Below, piece after piece: positions 24,573-32,594 of a stretch of 64,000 nucleotides of DNA; the first letter of the stretch is position 1, and every line of letters begins with the position of its first letter. The DNA lies in the IMG/VR virus record IMGVR_UViG_3300033149_003257, positions 87,965 to 151,964 of that record, one strand, 5' to 3'. The notes under the pieces are model-generated. The model saw only the letters and a program-made list of their open reading frames with translations. It did no database searches and was not told where the DNA came from. This stretch comes from a virus. Position numbers and translations under genes: made by a program.

Positions 24573-25028
24573 TTAGTTTGATTTTTTATTGTTCTTAAAT
24601 ATTTTGTCTATTTCGTCCATTGCTCTATAATTATCTTTTTCTGCTTCCTCTTTTTTTAGATTACTTTTTTCTTTTATCACCTCCCTATTTAATTTCTTAA
24701 TTTCTTCTTTTGAAAGAGTTATAATAGATGAGTCTGGTTCAGCAGTAGTTATTGTTTCTCTTCCTTTTGTTTCAAGAGGATTAGACAAAAAGGTTATACA
24801 TACTAATGTTAATATTATAGATGTAAGTAATATAACTATTTGAATAATACGTGTTATATTTTTTACATTATTTATACTTTTATTTATAATTGTTTCATTT
24901 TTAAACTTTACTTTTTTAATACATTTACAAAAGAAACGAAAAGTAATTTCAAGAGATATAACAATTATAAATGTTAATAAAATAATTGGTATAATATGCT
25001 GTTGTAAATTATCTATAAAACCTTCCAT
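24573..25028 (-). CDS. two-TM membrane protein next to SPFH gene
   Basis: This 151-aa protein has two hydrophobic segments (about residues 13-36 and 60-82) separated by a basic cytoplasmic-type loop, then a charged C-terminal helix (KEEIKKLNREVIKEKSNLKK). It lies directly upstream of the SPFH lipoprotein gene in one operon, so the two probably act together at the membrane, as SPFH proteins often do with small membrane partners. A GAACAATAAA stretch near its 3' end (24588-24594) resembles the recurring promoter core but lies in coding sequence. Confidence 0.6.
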   Translation of the reverse strand: MEGFIDNLQQHIIPIILLTFIIVISLEITFRFFCKCIKKVKFKNETIINKSINNVKNITRIIQIVILLTSIILTLVCITFLSNPLETKGRETITTAEPDSSIITLSKEEIKKLNREVIKEKSNLKKEEAEKDNYRAMDEIDKIFKNNKKSN

Positions 25029-25081
25029 AATATAATAAACTCCTTTCTTTTTTTAATAATAAAAACAATCTCACTTTCTAT

Positions 25082-25145
25082 TATTAATTTATATATATAA
25101 TTAGAACAAATTATAAATGAATTTTCTTTCGTTGAAAAGGAGTTA
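25082..25145 (+). promoter_or_regulatory. GAACAAA promoter-like element before the glycan region
   Basis: TATATATAATTAGAACAAATTATAA (in two parts: TATATATAAT at 25091-25100 and core GAACAAA at 25104-25110) lies about 30 nt before the AAAGGAG of the first rightward gene of the 27-kb synthesis region. The distance from TATAAT to the core is the distance expected from a -10 box to a transcription start, so the core may be the start of the transcript. Confidence 0.55.
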
Positions 25146-25149
25146 AGAA

Positions 25150-26067
25150 TTGGAGAAAGCTATATTACTTGGTCCTTTTATTGGAGAGTTTTATTGGGAG
25201 TTTGCAAGGTTTGGACCGCTGCTTCCATATTTAAAAGAAAAAGAATTTAAAAATAAAGATATTACTTATATAGTATTTACAAGACAAGAAAGATATGATA
25301 TTTATGGAAATTATACAGATATATTTGTTCCATTAAAAATAGATGGTGATTATGATAAATATCAGCCAGATTGTTATAGACTAATTGGACTTCCAAATTC
25401 TGATTATGAAAATTTAGCATATAAACTAAATAGTAAATATTCAAAACGATTTAAAATTATTAAACATATTTACCCTACCTTAAAAAGAAGATTCTTCGCT
25501 CAAAAAAATCAATATCCAATTGATAAAATGTTATTTAAATATTCTCCAAGACAAAATAATTCTTTAGTAGTTGAAAATTATCTTCCTAAAAATAATAAAC
25601 CCTTGGTAGTATTAGCCCCAAGATTTAGAAAAGGATTTAGAAGAAATTGGAATCATTGGGGTGAATTTTATGATAAATTATATAATAATCAAAATTTAAT
25701 GAATAATTTTAATTTTATTATTTGTGGAAAAAAAGAAGAATATATTCCAGATGTAAAACATAGATTTTTAGATATGAATGATGTTGAATTAATAGAAGGA
25801 GTATCAACTGTTGGTATATTAATTGAAATAATGAAGAGATCATTTTTTACATGTGGAAGTCAAAGTGCTATTCCAAATATATCTTTACTTTTTGGTATAG
25901 AAGCTTTAGAGTGGGGTCATCAAAGAAAACAACATGTAGTATGGTATAATATTAGAAATACCCCAGTAACATATATTGATGATCCACATTATAATATTGA
26001 TTCTAAGATCATTTTTAAAAAGTTTGAACAAATATTAAATAAGAAATTAAGAAAAAGGAGAGTTTAA
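25150..26067 (+). CDS. putative GT-B-like glycosyltransferase, paralog A
   Basis: This 305-aa protein has a TTG start behind AAAAGGAG. It opens with LLGPFIGEFYWEFARFGP and a conserved YGNYTDIFVPL block, both shared with the paralog at 26681-27499. The C-terminal part FFTCGSQSAIPNISLLFGIEA resembles the donor-site loop of GT-B enzymes such as GT9. I do not know a named family for it. It opens the long glycan operon and probably transfers a sugar in the cytoplasm, or acts as a related sugar-binding protein. The GT-B assignment is from pattern only. Confidence 0.5.
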   Translation: MEKAILLGPFIGEFYWEFARFGPLLPYLKEKEFKNKDITYIVFTRQERYDIYGNYTDIFVPLKIDGDYDKYQPDCYRLIGLPNSDYENLAYKLNSKYSKRFKIIKHIYPTLKRRFFAQKNQYPIDKMLFKYSPRQNNSLVVENYLPKNNKPLVVLAPRFRKGFRRNWNHWGEFYDKLYNNQNLMNNFNFIICGKKEEYIPDVKHRFLDMNDVELIEGVSTVGILIEIMKRSFFTCGSQSAIPNISLLFGIEALEWGHQRKQHVVWYNIRNTPVTYIDDPHYNIDSKIIFKKFEQILNKKLRKRRV

Positions 26068-26319
26068 ATGCAGAGACTGACTGAAATAGGTAATAATGCG
26101 TGGTTACAAGCAAATCAAGTAAGAGTTAATAAAGTTTTACAACTTTGTGATGAAAGCTCTTTTCGAGGAGATTTTTCTTCATTACCATTACAAACTATAA
26201 TTCAATTATTAACAGGATCATGTAATGAGATTGGTAAATTACAAAAAGAAGTAGATAGATGTAATAATCTAATGAATCAAAAAGAAAAATATGTAGATAC
26301 AATTACAGAAAAAAAGTGA
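26068..26319 (+). CDS. hypothetical protein, 83 aa
   Basis: This short helical protein starts directly after paralog A (no spacer) behind AAAAAGGAG. It begins MQRLTEIGNNAWLQANQ and ends in a coiled-coil-like stretch (EVDRCNNLMNQKEKYVDTI). No domain is recognised. Co-expression with the glycosyltransferase genes is certain from spacing; the role is unknown. Confidence 0.55.
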   Translation: MQRLTEIGNNAWLQANQVRVNKVLQLCDESSFRGDFSSLPLQTIIQLLTGSCNEIGKLQKEVDRCNNLMNQKEKYVDTITEKK

Positions 26320-26462
26320 TGAATATAATAATTACAAAAAAATTAGAAATTAGTAATAATAATAAATTTAAAAAGAAATATAAGAAAGCAAAATTAAATA
26401 AGAGAAATAGAATGAAAAATAAAAACGATAAAATTCAAAAAGTGGATAAACGAGGTTCCTGA
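26319..26462 (+). CDS. small basic ORF, 47 aa
   Basis: This ORF overlaps the previous stop (GTGATG) and encodes a Lys/Asn/Arg-rich peptide ending KVDKRGS. Its composition is close to what AT-rich non-coding DNA would give. It may be the surviving front of the decayed gene that follows, since a one-base shift near its end leads into the readable frame at 26452. Confidence 0.3.
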   Translation: MNIIITKKLEISNNNKFKKKYKKAKLNKRNRMKNKNDKIQKVDKRGS

Positions 26463-26684
26463 TGATTATGAAATTGTTATATCGAAATATATAATTTATA
26501 TTCAAAGATGAATATTTTTTAGTTGTTGATGATTCTATAATTAGTCTTATATTAAAATAATAAAGAAACCAAAGAAATTAGGTTTGTTATACAATCAAGT
26601 CATAAAAGAGTTTTATCAATAGTTAAAAAAGAAAATGATATGAAAAAGAGTGGGATGGTATTGGAGAAGGAAAATAAAAATTGA
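26452..26684 (+). pseudogene. decayed small gene in several frames
   Basis: Across this gap consecutive protein-like pieces appear in different frames: EVPDDYEIVISKYI, then FIFKDEYFLVVDDSIISLIL, then KETKEIRFVIQSSHKRVL and KKENDMKKSGMVLEK, ending in TGA that overlaps the next TTG start. At least two frameshifts are needed to join them, and no single start serves them. It fills most of the 361-nt gap 26320-26680. Function of the ancestor is unknown. Confidence 0.5.
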
Positions 26685-27499
26685 GAACTCAATGTATGTT
26701 ATTTGGTCCATTTATTGGTTCATTATTCTGGGAGTTTTACAGATTTGCTCCGTATTCAATATATTTAAAAAAGAAAAATCCAAAGTGGAATTTAATTGTC
26801 TATACAAGACCTCAAAGATTTGATTTATATGGTGAATATGCAGATATATTTGTTCCCTTAAGAACTAGAGAAAGAATGAGAAATTTAAAGCAAAATTGTT
26901 TTTCTTTAGATAATTTTCTTTTAGAAGAATATCAAGAGTTAATATCAGTTTTCAAAGAAAAATATTCTTCTAGATATCATGTTAAAGCCCATTTTTTTCC
27001 TCGAATTGATAATTATAGACATTTAGTTAAGTGGCAATTTCCAAGAAATAAAATGGATTATGATTTTAAAGAAAGAGAAGCTAATCTATTATTTTTAGAA
27101 GACAAGTTTGATTTAAATAAAAATATTGTATTTTTTGATTCAACTTATGTTTTTTCTAAAAATATAAAATTAAATTATATTAATGATATTATTTCTGATA
27201 AAAATATAGAATTAATATTATATGATAAATTTTCAAAATCTTTAAAAAACAATTTAAATAATTATTCTTTTGATAATCTTAATTACAGTATTTTAGGTTG
27301 TATTATTTCAATTATAAAAAAGTCTTTTATAGTAATAAGCGATTTAAAGTCTGATATAGCTAGATTGTCTTTATTATTAAAAACACCAGTTCTTGTTTTT
27401 AAGAAATCGATTTCAGATGATGAATTAAAATTAATAAATCCATTTAATACGGAAGTTGTTTTATTAAAAAATCTAGAGGAATTAGATAATTTATTATGA
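26681..27499 (+). CDS. putative GT-B-like glycosyltransferase, paralog B
   Basis: This 272-aa protein is a paralog of the protein at 25150-26067: LFGPFIGSLFWEFYRFAP and YGEYADIFVPL match the two signature blocks. The C-terminal half is more diverged and lacks the CGSQSAIPN loop; instead it has SDLKSDIARLSLLLKTP at that place, so it may bind a different donor or be inactive. TTG start overlapping a decayed gene's TGA, with GGAGAAGGA just upstream. It overlaps the next gene by 4 nt. Activity is inferred from relationship only. Confidence 0.5.
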   Translation: MRTQCMLFGPFIGSLFWEFYRFAPYSIYLKKKNPKWNLIVYTRPQRFDLYGEYADIFVPLRTRERMRNLKQNCFSLDNFLLEEYQELISVFKEKYSSRYHVKAHFFPRIDNYRHLVKWQFPRNKMDYDFKEREANLLFLEDKFDLNKNIVFFDSTYVFSKNIKLNYINDIISDKNIELILYDKFSKSLKNNLNNYSFDNLNYSILGCIISIIKKSFIVISDLKSDIARLSLLLKTPVLVFKKSISDDELKLINPFNTEVVLLKNLEELDNLL

Positions 27500-28488
27500 A
27501 AATAATAATGAATTTATTTAACGTGGGACTTGGTAATAATGGCGGAAGTATGACATTAGTTAGATCTGCAAATACATTAGTAAATTTAGGACATGAAGTC
27601 ATTATAGTTGATGGAGGAAAAAATAAACATACATGGACTAAATTAAAAGCTAAACATTTGATTATTAGAGATACAAATCAAATACCAGAAGCTGATGTAA
27701 TAGTCGCTACGGGAATGAAAAGTATTTCTTCAACTAATAAAAGTAAAATTAAAAATAAATTTATATGGTTAAGAGGTTGGGAAACTTGGGTTTTTTCAGA
27801 AGAAAAAATTATAAATATGTTGAAAAATTCTTCTTGTATAAAAATTGTAAATAGTATATGTTTACAAAATAAACTAAATAGTTTTAATATAAATTCTGAA
27901 ATTATTAGACCGGGTTATGATTTTAATGAAATATATCCTTTAGAAATTAAAAAGGGAAAAAATATTATTTTAGGTGGTTTATATTCTGTTCCAAAACATT
28001 TTACTACAAAGAGAACTAAATGGATTTTAGAAGCAGTTTCATCTTTAAAAAGTGATCGAATTTTAAATGTAAAATTATGGATGTTTGGTTCACCTTCTGA
28101 TCCGAAAAATAATATTATTGATAAGTATTTTTGCCAACCAGATATTCAAACAAAAAATAAATTTTATAATAAAATAGACATATGGTTAAGCCCAAATACT
28201 TTAGAAGGATTACATATAGTTCCAGCTGAAGCTATGCTGACTGGTTGTCCAGTTATTGGAACGAATTCTGAAATGTCTGGTTTACAAGATTATCTTATTC
28301 ATAATTCTACTGGTTTAGTATCTGAAAATGATTTTGATAGATTTTTAGCAAATATAATATATTTAATTCAAAATAAACAAAAAAGATTAGAAATGGGAAG
28401 AAACGCTAGAAATAAAATTTTAGGAATTGGAGATAGAAAAACAAATATGAAGAAAATGATTTCTTTTATTGAAAGGAATTGTAAATGA
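27496..28488 (+). CDS. GT4-family glycosyltransferase
   Basis: This 330-aa GT-B-fold retaining glycosyltransferase is of the GT4 type. The N-terminal domain has the glycine-rich NVGLGNNGGSMTLVRSA acceptor motif; the C-terminal domain has IILGGLYSVPKHFTTKR and the donor-binding EGLHIVPAEAMLTGCPVIG with the conserved E-x7-E spacing (E of EGL and E of AEA). This family builds surface glycans from UDP- or GDP-sugars. It overlaps its neighbours by 4 nt on both sides, so it belongs to a tightly coupled operon. Confidence 0.85.
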   Translation: MKIIMNLFNVGLGNNGGSMTLVRSANTLVNLGHEVIIVDGGKNKHTWTKLKAKHLIIRDTNQIPEADVIVATGMKSISSTNKSKIKNKFIWLRGWETWVFSEEKIINMLKNSSCIKIVNSICLQNKLNSFNINSEIIRPGYDFNEIYPLEIKKGKNIILGGLYSVPKHFTTKRTKWILEAVSSLKSDRILNVKLWMFGSPSDPKNNIIDKYFCQPDIQTKNKFYNKIDIWLSPNTLEGLHIVPAEAMLTGCPVIGTNSEMSGLQDYLIHNSTGLVSENDFDRFLANIIYLIQNKQKRLEMGRNARNKILGIGDRKTNMKKMISFIERNCK

Positions 28489-28687
28489 AAATATTAGTAT
28501 GTTTAATGATTCTTTTTGTACTTTTACCATTTTTTAATAAATATTTACCAAAATGGTTTTGTTATAAAATGGTTGGCATTTACAACCAAATGAAATAAAA
28601 TTTGATGGTTGTTATGATATTTGTTTTAGATGTAATAAGAAAGTTTTACAAGATAGTTAAGGAAATTGGTTTGAGGGAAGTAATTGA
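28485..28687 (+). pseudogene. broken cysteine-motif phage gene (frameshift plus nonsense)
   Basis: The ATG overlaps the GT4 stop in ATGA and the frame opens with a hydrophobic segment (MKILVCLMILFVLLPFF). One inserted A in the AAAA of TATAAAATGG would carry it into the frame NGWHLQPNEIKFDGCYDICF and CNKKVLQDS. That frame then hits TAA exactly where related phage proteins have Gln, before continuing GNWFEGSN to a TGA. This reads as a small membrane-anchored protein with a C...CxxC metal motif, inactivated by two independent lesions. Confidence 0.65.
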
Positions 28688-29529
28688 TAATGAATGAAAA
28701 TGAAAAAATTAAAGTATATTCTGTATCTGTAATAATGGAACATCTAGATAAGTGTATACAAAATAAAGATCCATTTTCTTTAATTAGATTTGGAGATGGA
28801 GGACTTAAATTTATTCATTCATTAGTGTTTAATGATGATAGACAATTAGAAATAATTTTGAGAAAAGAAGGAATTCCTAGAAGTAATATGATAGAGATCT
28901 TTGAAAAATGGGGATATTATGTTAGAAAAGCAGATTATATAGATACTCCACAAGTTTATTTTTCTAAGACATTTTGGCCTCGTTATAGAAAAAATTTTAA
29001 ACCTATGAATCCTTCAACTATTTCAAAATTAAAAAATTGGAAAGATTTATATAATAGAGCTGAATTTGATAATGATAATTATTGTAATCCAGAGATTAAT
29101 TATTTATCTATAATTAAAAGAGAAAATAAAGTTAATCTTTTTGATGTAATGAAAAGCAGAAAAATATGTTGTATTACTGCAGTTCCAGAATGTATGGATA
29201 GTTTTATAAATTTAGAAGTTGATATTGTTCAAATAGTAAAACAATATCAAAATCATTATTTAAATTCATATCATGATGTAGTTAGAATAATAAAAAAAGC
29301 TGCAACCAACTATGATTTATGGTTAGTTGCAGCTGGAGAAATTGGAAGAATATATAGTGGATTAATTAAAGAATATGGTGGTAGATCTTTTGATATTGGA
29401 TTTGTTGCGGAATATTGGAAAGATTATGATATACCTATTAGATTAAGTTATTTTTTAAAACCAGATTATAAAAATAAAACACAACTTATATTTACAAAAT
29501 TAGGAGAACCTTATGAGGAGTTAATATAG
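28684..29529 (+). CDS. GT-D-fold glycosyltransferase, paralog 1
   Basis: This 281-aa protein is of the GT-D (DUF1792-type) glycosyltransferase group. Its N-terminal signature is FSLIRFGDGGLKFIHS, where the RFGDG loop holds the metal and donor. The C-terminal part has DLWLVAAGEIGRIYSGLI and GGRSFDIGFVAEYWKDYD, typical of this fold. It is closest to paralog 2 (30432-31220): both have the RxxGIPxS segment. A TTG at 28684 overlaps a TGA and has better ribosome-site spacing than the ATG at 28690. It transfers a hexose in the cytoplasm; the specific sugar is unknown. Confidence 0.75.
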   Translation: MIMNENEKIKVYSVSVIMEHLDKCIQNKDPFSLIRFGDGGLKFIHSLVFNDDRQLEIILRKEGIPRSNMIEIFEKWGYYVRKADYIDTPQVYFSKTFWPRYRKNFKPMNPSTISKLKNWKDLYNRAEFDNDNYCNPEINYLSIIKRENKVNLFDVMKSRKICCITAVPECMDSFINLEVDIVQIVKQYQNHYLNSYHDVVRIIKKAATNYDLWLVAAGEIGRIYSGLIKEYGGRSFDIGFVAEYWKDYDIPIRLSYFLKPDYKNKTQLIFTKLGEPYEELI

Positions 29530-29531
29530 AA

Positions 29532-30431
29532 ATGAATCTTATAATTCCAGTTGAGTCGATTTTTCAAAATAAAGGTGGAGTGATATTATATAATCCATAT
29601 AAAAATAAAATTATTGATTATTATATTCATGATAGAAAATGGAGGAGAGTTGGTTGGAGAGGTGGAATTTTATATAATGATTATTTAATAGCTACTGATT
29701 GGAATGAATTACATTATTTCAATATAAAAAAATGGAAGTATGAATATACATTTAGAAAAAAGAGTTTTAATGATCTTCATTATGTACAAGTTAACAAAAA
29801 TAAATTATTTGTTGTTAATACAGGTATTGATGCAATAGAAATATTTAATAATCCAATGGAACCAAAATTTGAAAGAATTGAATTTGTATTTAAATTAAAT
29901 AAAATGTTTAAAGATAGATATATTGATTTAAATAGAAAATATAATAAAATGTATAAAATAAAACCACATTCATGTCACCCTAATTGTATATCTTTTAATG
30001 AACATGGAACTTATATTACATGTTTTCAAAGACAACAAAAAATAAATACAGGTCAATTAATTGATATGAAAAGTGGTAAAAAATTGTTTCATAGAAATAT
30101 GGATTGTCATGATGGATTATTTTATAAAAATGATTTTTATTTAACAAAAACTAGACAATCAAAAATTTTGAAATTTAAAAATCTGAGACCTGTGAAAAAT
30201 AATATACCAGACGAAATTATTGATATTGGTCATAAAGGTTGGTGGCGAGGTATGGTTATTCATAATGATATAATATTTATTTTTTGTAGCAGAGGTTATT
30301 CTAATAAAAAATCTAAAGCAATTATGGCTATGATAGATTTACAAACACAACATACTACTTTTAAGAAACTTCCAGTGTGTGGTGATATACATTGGGATAC
30401 AATTTATCAACCAAATGTTTTTGAGGGATAA
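29532..30431 (+). CDS. beta-propeller-like protein
   Basis: This 299-aa protein is made of repeated short beta-strand segments with aromatic and Asp turns (RGGILYNDYLIATDWNELHY, HYVQVNKNKLFVVNTG, HPNCISFNEHGTYITCF, HDGLFYKNDFYLTKT, RGMVIHNDIIFIFCS), as in six-bladed propellers. No signal peptide is seen, so it acts in the cytoplasm or virion. It is flanked without spacers by GT-D paralogs 1 and 2. It might bind sugars or serve as the glycan acceptor. The fold call is from repeat pattern. Confidence 0.5.
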   Translation: MNLIIPVESIFQNKGGVILYNPYKNKIIDYYIHDRKWRRVGWRGGILYNDYLIATDWNELHYFNIKKWKYEYTFRKKSFNDLHYVQVNKNKLFVVNTGIDAIEIFNNPMEPKFERIEFVFKLNKMFKDRYIDLNRKYNKMYKIKPHSCHPNCISFNEHGTYITCFQRQQKINTGQLIDMKSGKKLFHRNMDCHDGLFYKNDFYLTKTRQSKILKFKNLRPVKNNIPDEIIDIGHKGWWRGMVIHNDIIFIFCSRGYSNKKSKAIMAMIDLQTQHTTFKKLPVCGDIHWDTIYQPNVFEG

Positions 30432-31220
30432 ATGTTATATAATCTTAATCATATTTTAAAAGATATTGAATATCATTTAAATAATAAAAAACCATTCTCT
30501 TTAGTTCGATTAGGAGATGGAGATATTAAATTATTACATTCAGCATGTCAAGGAATTGTTCATAATGATAAATTTAGAAGACAAGGAATCCCAGGAAGTG
30601 ATTTAAATATAGTTATTCAAATATATAGAAAAAGTTGTAATAATGCTAATTATATTTCTTCTTTTGATGTATATTTTGATGGTAATTTTTGGTCAAGAAA
30701 AAGTTCTTCTGGAACTAGAAAAAAGTTAGAAAGCTGGAAAAAAATTTATAAAAAAATTGGAATTCAAAATCAAAGTTATTGCAATCCAGAAATTGGTTTT
30801 CTTTTGTTTTTAAGATCTAAATATAATTTATTTAACTTAATTAAAGATAAAAAAATATGTCTTATTACTTGTTTTAAGTCTATTGAGTTAAAATTACGAA
30901 AACTTAATTATGATGTGAATACTATATTAATTCCAAAAATATATTCAAATCATTATTCTAAATACAAACCAAATAAATTATTGATAAAAAGTTCTATTGA
31001 GAAAAATGATATATTTTTAATTGGAGCTGGAGGACTCGGAAAAGGTTATTCAAAAGTTATTAAAAGAAATGGTGGGATAGCAATTGATATTGGTCAAGTT
31101 TTTAATTCATGGGCTGGAAGTGTAATACCTCCTAGAATTTCAAAGTATATGAAATTAAATGAAAAAGATTTGACATTTAGATTTACAAAAATTGGAGAAA
31201 AATTTAGAGAATGGATATAA
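30432..31220 (+). CDS. GT-D-fold glycosyltransferase, paralog 2
   Basis: This 262-aa relative of paralog 1 has FSLVRLGDGDIKLLHSA at the signature loop, RQGIPGSDL shared with paralog 1, and NDIFLIGAGGLGKGYSKVI and GGIAIDIGQVFNSWAG at the C-terminus. The Phe of RFGDG is Leu here and the next acidic position is Asp. The ATG follows the propeller gene stop with no gap and a GAGGG-type ribosome site. It probably acts in sequence with paralog 1 on the same glycan; sugars are unknown. Confidence 0.75.
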   Translation: MLYNLNHILKDIEYHLNNKKPFSLVRLGDGDIKLLHSACQGIVHNDKFRRQGIPGSDLNIVIQIYRKSCNNANYISSFDVYFDGNFWSRKSSSGTRKKLESWKKIYKKIGIQNQSYCNPEIGFLLFLRSKYNLFNLIKDKKICLITCFKSIELKLRKLNYDVNTILIPKIYSNHYSKYKPNKLLIKSSIEKNDIFLIGAGGLGKGYSKVIKRNGGIAIDIGQVFNSWAGSVIPPRISKYMKLNEKDLTFRFTKIGEKFREWI

Positions 31221-31447
31221 AGAATATTCCAGAAGGTTATTATGTTTGTCCACAATGTAATGGAACTGGTTCTGATTATACTGAAATTAGAGAAAATAAA
31301 AAATATTCTAGAATTTGTGATAAATGTAATGGTGGTGGAATAATAGATTGGATTACAATGATATTACCTTGTAAACATAATATGTCAACTATACGAGAGT
31401 ATAAACTTACTTTTATACATAACAAAAAAAGAAGGAGAAAAAAATGA
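31211..31447 (+). CDS. DnaJ-type zinc-knuckle small protein
   Basis: This 78-aa protein has two CxxCxGxG knuckles, CPQCNGTG and CDKCNGGG, followed by IIDWI, plus a later CKHN and a basic tail. It belongs to the same phage family as the protein at 5810-6118 but has two knuckles instead of four. It overlaps the GT-D paralog 2 end by 10 nt and the next start by 4 nt (ATGA), so translation is coupled. Function is unknown. Confidence 0.65.
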   Translation: MDIKNIPEGYYVCPQCNGTGSDYTEIRENKKYSRICDKCNGGGIIDWITMILPCKHNMSTIREYKLTFIHNKKRRRKK

Positions 31448-32577
31448 AAACAATATTAGTAACAGGCGCTGATGGTTATTGCGGTTGGCCAACGATTTTA
31501 AGATTATTATCAGAAATTCCTATGTGTAAAGTTATAGGAGTTGATAACCAGTCAAGAAGAGAATGGGTTAAAGAAATTGGTTCTGATAGTGTAATACCAA
31601 TTTATAATTTATATGAAAGGTCTAAATTAGTTGATAAAGATAAACTTGAAGTTTTTAAAAATTGTGATTTAACTGATTATAATATTGTAAATGATTTATT
31701 TACAAAATATAAACCAGATATTGTTCTGCATCTTGCTTCACAACCTTCTGCCCCATATTCTCATATTGATATTGAACATTGTAACTTTACACAACATAAT
31801 AATCTTCAAATGTTAAGAAATATATTATGGTCTTTAAATAACAATAAAATGGATCGTACTCATTTGGTTGTTACAACAACAACTGGAATATATGGCGCGC
31901 CTTCATTTAGAATTCCAGAAGGAAATTTAGACATTGTTGATAAATTATTACCATATCCATCAATGGGTGGAAGCTGGTACCATATGAGTAGAGCACATGA
32001 TGCAGCAAATTTATGGTTAGCAAATAAACAATTTAATTTTCCTATAACTGAAATGAGAACTTCTATTGTTGTGGGAAGTTCAACTCGTGAAACGAGAGTA
32101 GATCCAATTTTAGCAACAAGAACTGATGTAGATTTTTATTTTGGAGTTGTTACAAATAGATTTGTTGCTATGGCTTTGAAGAATGAACCGCTTACAATAT
32201 ATGGAAAAGGTTTACAAGGGAAACCTATGATTTCTTTGGAAGATATGGTTAAATCTATGGTTGATATTTGTAAAGTTGATCCAACTAGTAGAGAAAATAA
32301 ATATGAAATATATAACCAAATGGAAAAAGTAGTTCCTATAGTTGATATTGCACAAACTATTAAAGCTACAATGAATATAATGTTTGGATTGAATGTCGAA
32401 ATAAAACATATTCCAAATCCTAGAATTGAAGATGAATCTCATCATATGGAAATGGATAATTTTAAATTTAAGAAATTAATAGGTGGTAAATTTATTTGTC
32501 CTATAGAACAAGCAGTTTCTCAAATGTGTTCAGATTTGTACAAATATAAAGATAGAATAGGAAAGTTTAGTAATTAA
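31444..32577 (+). CDS. UDP-sulfoquinovose synthase-like (SQD1/Agl3) NAD enzyme
   Basis: This 377-aa extended short-chain dehydrogenase/reductase strongly resembles SQD1, which joins sulfite to a UDP-glucose-derived intermediate to make UDP-sulfoquinovose. SQD1-specific features are visible along the whole length: the unusual NAD loop GADGYCGW, QPSAPYSHID with TQHNN, TTTTGIYG, YHMSRAHDAAN, LTIYGKGLQGKP and IPNPRIEDESHH. The catalytic tyrosine is Y179, but the usual Lys of Y-x3-K is Arg (R183). It starts an ATGA-coupled run after a zinc protein and precedes a second epimerase. A sulfonated sugar or a related 4,6-dehydration product is likely; the Lys-to-Arg change leaves activity open. Confidence 0.75.
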   Translation: MKTILVTGADGYCGWPTILRLLSEIPMCKVIGVDNQSRREWVKEIGSDSVIPIYNLYERSKLVDKDKLEVFKNCDLTDYNIVNDLFTKYKPDIVLHLASQPSAPYSHIDIEHCNFTQHNNLQMLRNILWSLNNNKMDRTHLVVTTTTGIYGAPSFRIPEGNLDIVDKLLPYPSMGGSWYHMSRAHDAANLWLANKQFNFPITEMRTSIVVGSSTRETRVDPILATRTDVDFYFGVVTNRFVAMALKNEPLTIYGKGLQGKPMISLEDMVKSMVDICKVDPTSRENKYEIYNQMEKVVPIVDIAQTIKATMNIMFGLNVEIKHIPNPRIEDESHHMEMDNFKFKKLIGGKFICPIEQAVSQMCSDLYKYKDRIGKFSN

Positions 32578-32594
32578 AAAGGAGATATAGAATT

